This document shows positions 7,575 to 15,719 of a DNA stretch of 42,793 bases, piece by piece. Within the stretch, counting starts at the first letter, position 1, and the number at the start of each line of letters is the position of its first letter. The notes beneath the pieces are model-generated. The model saw nothing but the letters and a program-made list of their open reading frames with translations. It was not told the DNA's origin and did not search any database. The stretch is from Paracoccaceae bacterium (GTDB lineage Bacteria; Pseudomonadota; Alphaproteobacteria; Rhodobacterales; Rhodobacteraceae): contig SPJP01000017.1 in the NCBI GenBank assembly GCA_006844665.1, positions 1 to 42,793 on the forward strand. The letters run 5' to 3'. The position numbers and the translations under genes were made by a program.

Positions 7575-8437
7575 TACAGTTCCTTCCGGATATCAACGAA
7601 ACGTAGCAGGATACCGATCACGATCAGCACAGTTAGCAACAAGACAATCGCTGTGGCCGAAGCTGATGGGTATTGCAGAAGCGCAATGTCGTTCGAGATT
7701 AGACGCCCCACATTTGCCGACTGGGACCCCGACATGAAGCGGACGGTTATGAAGTCGCCCATTACCAGCGTCGTCACGAAGATGGTGCCGATCATGATGC
7801 CCGGCTTCGTCAAGGGCAGGATCACGTTCCACAAGATCTGCGCGCCGTTTGCGCCGCCGTCGCGTGCAGCCTCGATCAGGGATTTGTCGATCCGCATCAT
7901 GGTGTTGAAGATCGGGACAACCATGAACAGCGTATATAGATGAACAAAGGCTAGGATGACGGCAAAGTCGCTGAACAAAAGCCATTCAACCGGTTCGTCA
8001 ATAACGCCCCATGACATTAGTGCAGAATTTGCAATTCCGTTACGCCCCAAGAATGGAATCCAGCTGATCATGCGGATGATGTTGGATGTCCAGAACGGGA
8101 TCGTGCACAGCAGAAACAACGCGACCTGCCACGTCATAGAACGGATGTGAAAGGCAAGATAGTAAGCGACAGTAAAGCCAATCGCGAAGGTAAAGGCCCA
8201 CGTGATCAAGGCGTATTTGAACGTATTGAAGAATACGCGATAGGTCACCGAAGACCCGAACAGGAATTCATAATTCTCCCAGACGAAATCCGGGATGATG
8301 GAAAATTCGGTCGCACGCCAAAAGCTGACAATCGAGATCATGACGATAGGGGCAACCAGAAACGCCAACAAGACAAGCGCCAGCGGGGACACCATCAGCC
8401 ATCCGGTAAGAGCATTATTTGCGCGCAATTTCATCAT
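7574..8437 (-). CDS. ABC transporter permease, PotB type
   Basis: A 287-residue inner-membrane protein with six hydrophobic segments and the EAA-type loop IEAARDGGANGAQILWNVILPLTKPG. It pairs with the PotC-type permease to form the channel of a polyamine/opine/iron-type importer. Two adjacent ATGs (8437 and 8434) are possible starts. The gene lies 57 bases behind the binding-protein gene, and the gap holds a strong hairpin that may lower permease expression relative to the binding protein. Confidence 0.88.
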   Translation of the reverse strand: MMKLRANNALTGWLMVSPLALVLLAFLVAPIVMISIVSFWRATEFSIIPDFVWENYEFLFGSSVTYRVFFNTFKYALITWAFTFAIGFTVAYYLAFHIRSMTWQVALFLLCTIPFWTSNIIRMISWIPFLGRNGIANSALMSWGVIDEPVEWLLFSDFAVILAFVHLYTLFMVVPIFNTMMRIDKSLIEAARDGGANGAQILWNVILPLTKPGIMIGTIFVTTLVMGDFITVRFMSGSQSANVGRLISNDIALLQYPSASATAIVLLLTVLIVIGILLRFVDIRKEL

Positions 8438-8452
8438 TCAAATCCAAGCATC

Positions 8453-8484
8453 GAAAAGGGGGCACAGACATCGCCCGTGCCCCC
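8453..8484 (-). terminator. Intercistronic attenuator hairpin
   Basis: A perfect 8-bp stem, GGGGGCAC (8458-8465) with GTGCCCCC (8477-8484), around an 11-base loop. On the minus strand it is followed by TTTTC. It lies between the binding-protein stop and the first permease start, the usual place for a partial terminator or RNA-stabilising hairpin that makes binding protein more abundant than permeases. Confidence 0.7.
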
Positions 8485-8494
8485 GCTTTGCCAA

Positions 8495-9781
8495 TTAGGC
8501 TGCGATAAATTCGTTCCACTTGCGAACCATATACTGGTTCTCGTCCATGACAGAGTTCCAGCAAACCACCGAACCCATCCGTTCAAGGAAAGAACCGCCA
8601 TCGCGGACTTCGCCTGCTCCGGCCAGCTTTGAACCGGTCGGGGAAACGATGTCGCCTTCAGCCGCTTTGCCTTCGTACCAGAAGCCCCATTCATCAGCGG
8701 ACATGAACTCTTTGGACGTTTCAGGTACCGCAGAATAATAGCCCTGACGCATCAGGTAACCACCGACCCAACCAGACAGATACCAGTTGATGTATTCATA
8801 GGCTGCTTCCAGCTCGATACCCGATAGGGCTGCCGAAATACCCAAGCCGCCGCCCCAAGAACGATAGCCTTCTTCCAGCGGCTGATACACGCACGGAATG
8901 CCTTGGGATTTAACAGCCGTGATCGCGGGAGACCACATGGACTGGATCACAACTTCGCCCGAAGCCATCAGGTTTACAGATTCATCGAAAGACTTCCAGA
9001 ATGCCCTGAACTGACCGTTCTTTTTGGCCTCGGTAAAGATGCCGATGGTCAGGTCGATCTCTTCTTTAGTCATGTTGCCTTTGTCAGGGTAGGTGTATTC
9101 CCCCATGGATTCCACGACCATCGCCATGTCCATGATCCCGATGGACGAGATATCAAGGATCGAGGCTTTGCCCTTGAATTCAGGGTTCAACAGCTCGGAC
9201 CAGTTGCTGATTGGGCGGCCTATCAGGTCTGGGCGGATGCCCAGCGTATCGGCGTTATAGATGGTTGGGATCAGGGTCATCCAGCCGGACTCTTCCTGAA
9301 CAAAGTCTGTGCCGTTTGGACCAGTGGTGAAACCAACGGTATGAGGTGCGGTACCTTGGGCGATTGTGCTTTCAGGTGTCAGCAGGCCACTGCGAAACGT
9401 TCCGGCGATCTTGTCGTAATTGTCGATCTTGGACGTATCCATGGCCTGCAGATTGCCCGCAGCCCAGACCTTTTTACAGATAAAGTATTCGATGTCTGCG
9501 ATGTCAAAGCTGTTTGGCTGAGTGGCAGCGCGCTGGGTTACGCTGTCGGTGTCCAGCGCGGTCATTTCCAGTGTAAAGCCTAAGTCTTCTTTAACTTTGG
9601 TGGCAACGTCGTTCAGGTTGGAGACGCCTGTACCGAACTGACGGATTGTAACGTCTTTGATGTTTTGGGCCCAGATCATTGGCGCACCAAGGGTTGCAGC
9701 ACCGCCAGCAACGATGGATGATGCCGCGCCCTTAAGCAGTGTCCGGCGGCTTAGACCATCGCGTTTTGTGAACTTTGTCAT
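8495..9781 (-). CDS. ABC substrate-binding protein, PotD type, Tat-exported
   Basis: A 428-residue periplasmic binding protein. The N-terminus KRDGLSRRTLLKGAASS is a twin-arginine signal followed by a hydrophobic alanine-rich stretch, with a likely cleavage near residue 38 (WAQ). The mature part resembles spermidine/putrescine-type solute receptors. Tat export implies folding in the cytoplasm before secretion. The ATG at 9781 is preceded by a purine-rich GAGAGAG. It is the second gene of the importer operon, 28 bases behind the ATPase. Ligand could be a polyamine, an opine or a ureide; the co-transcribed racemase makes a chiral amino-acid-like ligand plausible. Confidence 0.88.
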   Translation of the reverse strand: MTKFTKRDGLSRRTLLKGAASSIVAGGAATLGAPMIWAQNIKDVTIRQFGTGVSNLNDVATKVKEDLGFTLEMTALDTDSVTQRAATQPNSFDIADIEYFICKKVWAAGNLQAMDTSKIDNYDKIAGTFRSGLLTPESTIAQGTAPHTVGFTTGPNGTDFVQEESGWMTLIPTIYNADTLGIRPDLIGRPISNWSELLNPEFKGKASILDISSIGIMDMAMVVESMGEYTYPDKGNMTKEEIDLTIGIFTEAKKNGQFRAFWKSFDESVNLMASGEVVIQSMWSPAITAVKSQGIPCVYQPLEEGYRSWGGGLGISAALSGIELEAAYEYINWYLSGWVGGYLMRQGYYSAVPETSKEFMSADEWGFWYEGKAAEGDIVSPTGSKLAGAGEVRDGGSFLERMGSVVCWNSVMDENQYMVRKWNEFIAA

Positions 9782-9809
9782 GTCAAACTCTCTCTGTTAG
9801 CTTTTTAAG

Positions 9810-10796
9810 TTAGGCAGTCAATTGATGGAGATTGGCTTCATCCCAGGTCAGGCCAATGGCATCGCCAGGTGAATGGGGGGTCGTGAAGAAATCGGCCTCG
9901 GCGACAAGAGAAGTCACCTCTTGGTTTTCTGGCGTGTGCGCCAAAACAGACACATGTGTGCCTTGATATTCGATCGCGGCCACATGGGCGTTCAGTTTGC
10001 CCTTTGCAGCGGCTGTCAATTCGACCGCATCCGTCCGGATCGAGAATTTACCCGTGGGCAAAGTCAGCACATTATGGCCGCCTATAAACTGGGCCACAAA
10101 GCTGGTGGTTGGCGCGTTAAAGACGTCGCGCGCAGTCCCGGCTTGTTCGATCACCGCATCGTTCATGACCACAATCTCGTCTGCCAAAGCCAAGGCTTCG
10201 TCTTGACCGTGGGTGACATGGATAAAGCTAATGCCCAGCTCTTTCTGAAGCTTTTTAAGCTCTGCCCGCATGCGAATTCGCAAGAAGGGATCCAGAGCTG
10301 ACAGTGGCTCATCCAGCAACAGTACTTCTGGCCGAGTGATAAGAGCGCGGGCCAAGGCAACCCGTTGCTGCTGCCCCCCCGATAACTGATCAGGAAGCCT
10401 GTCGCTCAAAGCAGACAGATCAACCAACTCTAACATCTCGCCTGCCTTCTGACGACGCGACTTTACATCAACGCCCTTCATTTTGAGGCTAAAGGCCACG
10501 TTGTCCACCACGCTAAGATGCGGGAACAGCGCATAGTTCTGGAACATCATCGCGGTTCCACGCTTTGCCGGTGCCAAGCCGGAAATATCGCGTCCGCTTA
10601 GCAGGATTGATCCGTCAGACACAGTTTCGTGCCCAGCAATCATTCTAAGGGTCGAAGACTTGCCACACCCGGAAGGACCCAGAAGGCAGGTGTAGCTGGA
10701 TGGCTTGAAGCGATGATTGATCGCGTCAACGGCAACTGTAGGGCCGTATCGTTTCGTCACTGATACCAGTTCTAAATCTTGCATTGGTTTGCTCAT
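9810..10796 (-). CDS. ABC transporter ATP-binding protein, PotA type
   Basis: A 328-residue ATPase of the importer. Walker A is GPSGCGKSS, the signature is LSGGQQQRVALARAL, and Walker B is LLLDEPLSALD, followed by the H-loop VTHGQDEALAL and a C-terminal TOBE domain (about 260-328). The ATG at 10796 has GAGGG five bases upstream and is preferred; upstream extensions add a non-conserved tail. It is the first gene of the minus-strand operon and divergent from the GntR/FCD gene, with a perfect palindrome between them. Confidence 0.9.
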   Translation of the reverse strand: MSKPMQDLELVSVTKRYGPTVAVDAINHRFKPSSYTCLLGPSGCGKSSTLRMIAGHETVSDGSILLSGRDISGLAPAKRGTAMMFQNYALFPHLSVVDNVAFSLKMKGVDVKSRRQKAGEMLELVDLSALSDRLPDQLSGGQQQRVALARALITRPEVLLLDEPLSALDPFLRIRMRAELKKLQKELGISFIHVTHGQDEALALADEIVVMNDAVIEQAGTARDVFNAPTTSFVAQFIGGHNVLTLPTGKFSIRTDAVELTAAAKGKLNAHVAAIEYQGTHVSVLAHTPENQEVTSLVAEADFFTTPHSPGDAIGLTWDEANLHQLTA

Positions 10797-10936
10797 GAAG
10801 CCCTCGTGTCCTTGGTTCATCAAGGAAGCGATTGGCGCGATGAGGCAAACAAACCTCTGCCATCTAGGGGGCCCAAACTGCAAAAGCGCAAAATTTGGTC
10901 ATATTTTTCGACCCGCGCCAAAGCTTTGCACACTTT

Positions 10937-10948
10937 ATTGTATACAAT
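10937..10948. promoter_or_regulatory. Candidate GntR/FCD operator (perfect 12-bp palindrome)
   Basis: ATTGTATACAAT is a perfect palindrome in the 253-base region between the importer operon and the divergent GntR/FCD gene. TTGTATACAA-like sites are characteristic of several FadR-family regulators, so this is a likely shared operator for the importer and the regulator. Confidence 0.6.
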
Positions 10949-11049
10949 TGCTTTTATTTTTGAATTCAATCGAGCTGTTACTTGTTCAAACTGCACCGGT
11001 CTGCCAAGACAAGGCTCGAAGGATGCAGCTCATGTCCACGACGTAAAGT

Positions 11050-11742
11050 ATGACAAAGACAGCCCAAACGCCCAAAGGATCCGGAGACAGAGTTTCCTCT
11101 TCTCTTGCTCAAGCCATCCACGAGCATCGACTGGCCCCGGGCACCAAGCTTGGGGAAGATGAAGTCGCAGAGATCTATAATGTATCTAGAACGATTGTCC
11201 GGTCTGCCTTCCAATCCCTCGCCCATATCAAGCTGATTGATATCAAGCGTAACCACGGTGCCTACGTCGCTCAACCAAGCCTGCGCGAGGCGCGGGAAGT
11301 GTTCGAAGCCCGCGAGTTGCTAGAGCCTAGAACAGCCAGATCAGCCGCAGCCCTTGCAACGCAGGAAGATGCTGACTCACTTCGGCGGCACATCGACGAA
11401 GAACACAAAGCCCTGAATGCCGGAGATAGCGGCCGAGCTTTGTATCTTTCGGGGTCCTTTCATATCGAGATTGCCCGGATCGCTAACCAGCGCACTATTG
11501 CTGAATTTGTAAAGACGTTGATCGCCCGGTCTTCGTTGATCATCGCCCTCTACTGGCGACGAGAGAGCGCGTTATGTGAAAGCACCGCCCATCACGCGTT
11601 GGTTGATGCGATTGCGAACAATGACGCCGAACGGGCGGAAGAGCTGATGCGAAGCCACCTTGTAGACCTGCATTCAGCGCTCGATCTTCGTGAAAAACCG
11701 ATGCCTATCCGCACCCTTCGAGAGGCGCTAGCCGGCGAATAG
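11050..11742 (+). CDS. GntR family regulator, FCD effector domain
   Basis: A 230-residue transcription factor. The winged helix at about 15-75 includes GEDEVAEIYNVSRTIVRSAFQSL. The FCD domain (about 85-210) has the histidines expected for the metal/ligand site: FHIEIARIA, STAHHALVDAI and SHLVDLH. It is divergent from the PotA-type gene and probably controls the importer through the palindrome between them. The ATG at 11050 has only a weak ribosome site, so expression is probably low. The effector is likely the imported compound or a breakdown product. Confidence 0.87.
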   Translation: MTKTAQTPKGSGDRVSSSLAQAIHEHRLAPGTKLGEDEVAEIYNVSRTIVRSAFQSLAHIKLIDIKRNHGAYVAQPSLREAREVFEARELLEPRTARSAAALATQEDADSLRRHIDEEHKALNAGDSGRALYLSGSFHIEIARIANQRTIAEFVKTLIARSSLIIALYWRRESALCESTAHHALVDAIANNDAERAEELMRSHLVDLHSALDLREKPMPIRTLREALAGE

Positions 11743-11878
11743 CCGACTCGGCGCACAAATTTTTCGCACAATGTGATTCTGCCTAGAAGGGCATTTTGCT
11801 GCGGCGCGTCGCGGCCAAAACGACAGTTTTCTACAAATTAACCTTCAAAAACCCCTTATAAAGCAAATAAATCGTTTG

Positions 11879-11894
11879 CCGAAATCGGTTTCGG
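11879..11894. promoter_or_regulatory. Candidate LacI-family operator
   Basis: CCGAAATCGGTTTCGG is a 16-bp near-perfect palindrome (14/16) with the central CG and GAAAnCGnTTTC layout typical of LacI-family operators. It ends 35 bases before the GTG start of the LacI gene. A further CGGTTTC half-site lies at 11906-11912. It probably allows autoregulation of the whole LacI-transporter-glycosidase operon. Confidence 0.65.
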
Positions 11895-11929
11895 AGCGTT
11901 CTATCGGTTTCATTAGGAGGAACTCGTCC

Positions 11930-13057
11930 GTGCAGACTGCAATCGCAGCCGCGGGCACCGGAGGACGCGGACGCGTTACAATCGCAGATGTTGCGCGAGA
12001 TTTAGGCGTAACGAAAAGTACCGTCAGCCGGGCGCTCAATGGCTACACTGATATCTCCGAGGCTACGCGCCTCAAAGTGGCCCGCGCCGCTGAAAGACTT
12101 GGCTATCGCCCACTCGCCCATGCCCAAGCAATTCGAACAGGACGTGTCCGCTCCTTAGGTCTTGTCTTACAGATCGACAACGAGGACAGCGCACGTCCCT
12201 TTCTTGCGGATTTCATTGCGGGGCTTACCCAGGCAGCCAGTGCCGAGAACTGGTCTGTCACGATCGCAACCGCCCCGACCGAGGCAGAGGTCAACACGAC
12301 CCTGTCCAGACTTGTGGACGAACGGAAAGCTGATGGTTTTATTCTGCCAAGAACTCTTCTGAACGACGCCAGAGTAGACACTCTGCGCGCTTTGGAAGTT
12401 CCCTTTGTCATGTTCGGCCGAACAGCAAACCCGAGGGATTGCGCCTGGTATGACATCAAAGGCGAGGACGCGATGCAGCAAGCCACAGCCCGCCTTGCAG
12501 CTTTAGGCCATAAGCGCATCGCCCACGTCCCAGGTGGGCCAGAATACACCTATTCCCAACTGCGGATCGAAGGTTACAGACGAGGCCTGGCACAGGCTGA
12601 CCTGCCATTTGATCCGGAATTGATTGGCTCACCAGCCACAATCCGCAGGGCCGGTTTCGGGGCCACCAAGGCACTGCTTTCCTTACGCACTCCCCCAACC
12701 GCAATCGTATTTGCTATCGACAGGGCTGCGCTTGGCGCCTACCGCGCTGCGGATGCGTTAGGCTTAAAAATCGGCCACGATTTGTCGGTCATTTCCTATG
12801 ACGGCATTCCAGAAGGGGCCTATGCAGACCCCGGCCTGACGACTTTTGCTGTCGACAGCCGGTTGGCCGGTGAACGATTGGCCAAAATTCTTACCGCCAG
12901 AATCCGGGGCGTCGCCCCCGAAAACCTACGCGAGCTGGCCCAGGCCACGCTTGTTGAACGGGGGTCTGACAAGCCTCCTCAGCTGACGTCAGCAGAACTG
13001 GCGCGGCAAATTAAGACCACTTTACAATGTGATGTCCAATGGGAGGAACCAAAATGA
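11930..13057 (+). CDS. LacI family transcriptional regulator
   Basis: A 375-residue sugar-responsive repressor. The N-terminal helix-turn-helix VTIADVARDLGVTKSTVSRALNG is a textbook LacI DNA-binding region, followed by the hinge and a periplasmic-binding-protein-like effector domain (about 60-335). The GTG at 11930 is chosen because AGGAGG lies nine bases upstream; a TTG 18 codons earlier would place coding sequence over the operator. Its stop overlaps the ATG of the binding-protein gene (ATGA), so the regulator is the first gene of the operon it controls. Confidence 0.9.
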   Translation: MQTAIAAAGTGGRGRVTIADVARDLGVTKSTVSRALNGYTDISEATRLKVARAAERLGYRPLAHAQAIRTGRVRSLGLVLQIDNEDSARPFLADFIAGLTQAASAENWSVTIATAPTEAEVNTTLSRLVDERKADGFILPRTLLNDARVDTLRALEVPFVMFGRTANPRDCAWYDIKGEDAMQQATARLAALGHKRIAHVPGGPEYTYSQLRIEGYRRGLAQADLPFDPELIGSPATIRRAGFGATKALLSLRTPPTAIVFAIDRAALGAYRAADALGLKIGHDLSVISYDGIPEGAYADPGLTTFAVDSRLAGERLAKILTARIRGVAPENLRELAQATLVERGSDKPPQLTSAELARQIKTTLQCDVQWEEPK

Positions 13058-14406
13058 CATTTCAGACCAAAACCAAACTGTTCGGCAGTGCGGCCCTTGT
13101 GCTTGCACTTTCGGCAGGCATGGTCAGCGCCGATACGATCCGCTTTTGGACGACCGAGGAACAGCCAGAGCGTCTTGCCAAACAACAAGAAATGGCTGCT
13201 CAGTTCGAAGCAACGACCGGCACGGCTGTCGAAGTCATCCCTGTTACAGAAAGCGATCTGGGCACTCGCGCAACTGCCGCCTTTGCTGCAGGCGACTTGC
13301 CAGATGTCATTTACCACCCGTTGCAATATGCGCTGCCATGGGCGGAAGCCGGCATTCTGGACACAGAAGCCGCATCCGACGTGGTTGAAGAGCTGGGCGA
13401 AGGCACATTTGCACCCGGCCCACTGGCCATGGCTGCCGTTGAGGGTGGCGTTGCATCGGTTCCGGTTGATGGCTGGACACAGATGATTGTTTACCGCGCG
13501 GACAAATTTGCCGAGGCAGGTTTAGAAGCCCCAACTTCTTACGCAAACGTGACAGCCGCACTGGAAGCCCTACACAACCCGCCAGAAATGTATGGCTTTG
13601 TTGCGGCGACCAAGGTTGACGAAAACTTCATGTCGCAGGTTCTGGAACATGTGTTCCTGGCCAACGGCGTCAGCCCAGTAAACAGCGACGGAGCGGCGGA
13701 CCTTGATCTGGCCGCCACAACCGAAGTGCTGGATTTCTACAAAGCAATCGCAGAAGCCTCACCTCCCGGTGAATTGTTCTGGCAGCAGTCCCGCGAGCTG
13801 TATTTCGCAGGCCAAGCCGCCATGATCATTTGGTCCCCGTTCATTCTTGATGAACTGGCAGGCCTGCGCGACAGTGCTCCGCCCACAATCAACGATGATC
13901 CTACCTCGTCCGAGCTGGCGTCGAAAACAGGTATCGTGACCAACTTCTCGGGCCCGTCGAACCCTGATGGCGCGGCTTGGGGCGATGTTCGCTACTTTGG
14001 CATCACCAATGACGCCGACACCGACGCTGCAATGGAATTCGTTCAATTCTCGATGGACGAAGGCTACACTCAGACGCTTTCCATCGCGCCTGAAGGCAAG
14101 TTCCCAGTCCGTCGCGGCACTGCGGACGACCCTGCCAAATTCTCAGAAGCGTGGTCGATGCTGCCTGTTGGGGTAGACCGCAAAGCGCCCTTGGGAGAGC
14201 TTTACGCACAAGACATGATCGACGAAATCGTCGGTGGTCTTGATGTTGCTCAGCGCTGGGGCGTTGCAGAAGGCCAGTTGGGCCTGGCGTCCAAGATGAT
14301 CAACTCTCAGGTCATCAACCGCGTTGTGCGCCAGTATATCGACGGCGAAATCGACGCTGCTGCGGCCGTGGCTGCGATGAACGAGCAGCTGGCTGCAATC
14401 GAGTAA
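13054..14406 (+). CDS. Sugar ABC transporter substrate-binding protein
   Basis: A 450-residue periplasmic receptor of the family-1 extracellular solute-binding type. It has a Sec signal peptide with cleavage likely after MVSA (residue 26). The mature protein begins DTIRFWTTEEQPER and includes GDLPDVIYH, typical of carbohydrate receptors. The ATG at 13054 follows GGGAGG with good spacing and overlaps the LacI stop. The neighbours (two permeases, GH63-type glycosidase, MalK-type ATPase) point to a small glycosylated ligand. A strong hairpin follows the stop codon. Confidence 0.9.
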   Translation: MTFQTKTKLFGSAALVLALSAGMVSADTIRFWTTEEQPERLAKQQEMAAQFEATTGTAVEVIPVTESDLGTRATAAFAAGDLPDVIYHPLQYALPWAEAGILDTEAASDVVEELGEGTFAPGPLAMAAVEGGVASVPVDGWTQMIVYRADKFAEAGLEAPTSYANVTAALEALHNPPEMYGFVAATKVDENFMSQVLEHVFLANGVSPVNSDGAADLDLAATTEVLDFYKAIAEASPPGELFWQQSRELYFAGQAAMIIWSPFILDELAGLRDSAPPTINDDPTSSELASKTGIVTNFSGPSNPDGAAWGDVRYFGITNDADTDAAMEFVQFSMDEGYTQTLSIAPEGKFPVRRGTADDPAKFSEAWSMLPVGVDRKAPLGELYAQDMIDEIVGGLDVAQRWGVAEGQLGLASKMINSQVINRVVRQYIDGEIDAAAAVAAMNEQLAAIE

Positions 14407-14420
14407 CATCGCTTAATATC

Positions 14421-14450
14421 GCCCGCTTCGGTCCTAAAGCCGAGGCGGGC
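14421..14450 (+). terminator. Intercistronic hairpin after the binding-protein gene
   Basis: GCCCGCTTCGG (14421-14431) pairs with CCGAGGCGGGC (14440-14450) with one G-T wobble around an 8-base loop. No T tract follows, so RNA stabilisation or partial attenuation is more likely than full termination. Its position between binding protein and permeases matches the hairpin of the other importer at 8453. Confidence 0.65.
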
Positions 14451-14477
14451 AACCCTACCCTGCCCCGGAGCCCGCCC

Positions 14478-15719
14478 ATGAGCGTCGCCACCCCCCCCAA
14501 AGGCACTGGCCCCCTGCAAAAGCGTGAAGCGCGTCTGGCTTGGTCGTTGCTTTTGCCCACGATCACAATCGTTTCGCTGGTCGTCATACTACCCCTGCTT
14601 TCGATTTTCTGGATCAGTTTCAAACCGATCAGCCTGGCCGATCTACGCCCACCGGCCCCAATCTTGCGTGAATCGCTGCGCGGATCTGGTGACGATATGC
14701 GGATTGAGTACCGGTTGCGAAATTCCAGCCAAGACGTTGAAATCACAGACGTTACGATCCGTGACATCTTTCCTGACAGCCTGGTCGTTACGGGCGCTTT
14801 GCCCGCTGGGTGCGCACTGAGTGGTGCTGCCCTGAACTGTGATCTAGGCACGTTAGAGCCCGGCTATAACCAGCGGCTTCGCATCCCTGTCGCACTTGCT
14901 GAAGGCTTTGACGAAGACAACGCGGAAGAGGCGGCCGAAGGGTCAGAGCCCCGCGTGACCGGATCAGGCGACTCGATCCTTACTAACTCTGAATTCACTT
15001 TGAGCAATTTCCAACGCGTGTTCGATGGGGACGAGTTCTGGAGCGTCATGTGGGCGACAGTATTCTACACCGTCTTTGGCACCGTCGGCGCGCTTGTGAT
15101 GGGCCTGTTCGCGGCCCTTTTGCTGAACAAAAGCTTTCGCGGCCAAGGCATATTGCGCGGCTTGTACCTATTTCCCTACGTCGCGCCGGTCATTGCGGTC
15201 GCATTCACGTGGGTAAACCTGTTCGATCCGTTCTCGGGCTCCGCCAACGCTTTGCTTTTGCAAATGGGCGTGACGTCCGAGGCTATTAACTTCTTCGGCC
15301 AACGCCCGCTGGCCCTGATCATGGTCACTGTTTTTGAGATCTGGCGCTACTTCCCGCTTAGCTTTCTGTTCATCCTTGCCCGGATGCAATCCATCGACAG
15401 CGATATGTACGAGGCCGCCGATATGGATGGCGCATCGCCATTTCAGAAGTTCTGGTATCTTAGCCTGCCCATGTTGTTGGGCATCCTATCTGTTTTGTTC
15501 CTGCTGCGCTTCATCTGGACCTTTAACAAGTTCGACGACATTTTCTTGCTGACGGGCGGGAACGCTGGGACGCGGACATTGACCGTCAATGTCTATGAAC
15601 AGGCCTTCGCGATCTCGAACATTGGGGCGGGCGCGGCTGTGGCTGTTGTCATCTTCGGATGTCTGCTGCTGTTTAGTTTCTTCTTCTTTCGCTTCATCAG
15701 TCGGGAGGAAGGGTTATGA
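14478..15719 (+). CDS. Sugar ABC permease (MalF type) with extracytoplasmic inserted domain
   Basis: A 413-residue inner-membrane permease. TM1 lies at about 22-48. Then comes an unusually long hydrophilic loop (about 57-175) before the remaining five membrane segments start near 188. Within the loop, residues 74-139 look like a DUF11/Ig-like beta domain: RNSSQDVEITDVTIRD, then LPAGC, then NCDLGTLEPG, with two cysteines (112 and 121) that could form a disulfide. An acidic linker (144-156) follows. The EAA loop YEAADMDGASPFQKFWYLSLPML contacts the ATPase. E. coli MalF also has a large periplasmic loop, but in a different position. Start ATG at 14478; the stop overlaps the next gene (ATGA). Confidence 0.88.
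   Translation: MSVATPPKGTGPLQKREARLAWSLLLPTITIVSLVVILPLLSIFWISFKPISLADLRPPAPILRESLRGSGDDMRIEYRLRNSSQDVEITDVTIRDIFPDSLVVTGALPAGCALSGAALNCDLGTLEPGYNQRLRIPVALAEGFDEDNAEEAAEGSEPRVTGSGDSILTNSEFTLSNFQRVFDGDEFWSVMWATVFYTVFGTVGALVMGLFAALLLNKSFRGQGILRGLYLFPYVAPVIAVAFTWVNLFDPFSGSANALLLQMGVTSEAINFFGQRPLALIMVTVFEIWRYFPLSFLFILARMQSIDSDMYEAADMDGASPFQKFWYLSLPMLLGILSVLFLLRFIWTFNKFDDIFLLTGGNAGTRTLTVNVYEQAFAISNIGAGAAVAVVIFGCLLLFSFFFFRFISREEGL

Noticed and set aside
8903-9583. A 226-residue plus-strand frame opposite the PotD-type gene
   Set aside because: Antisense shadow of a clearly conserved binding-protein gene; translation is not domain-like.
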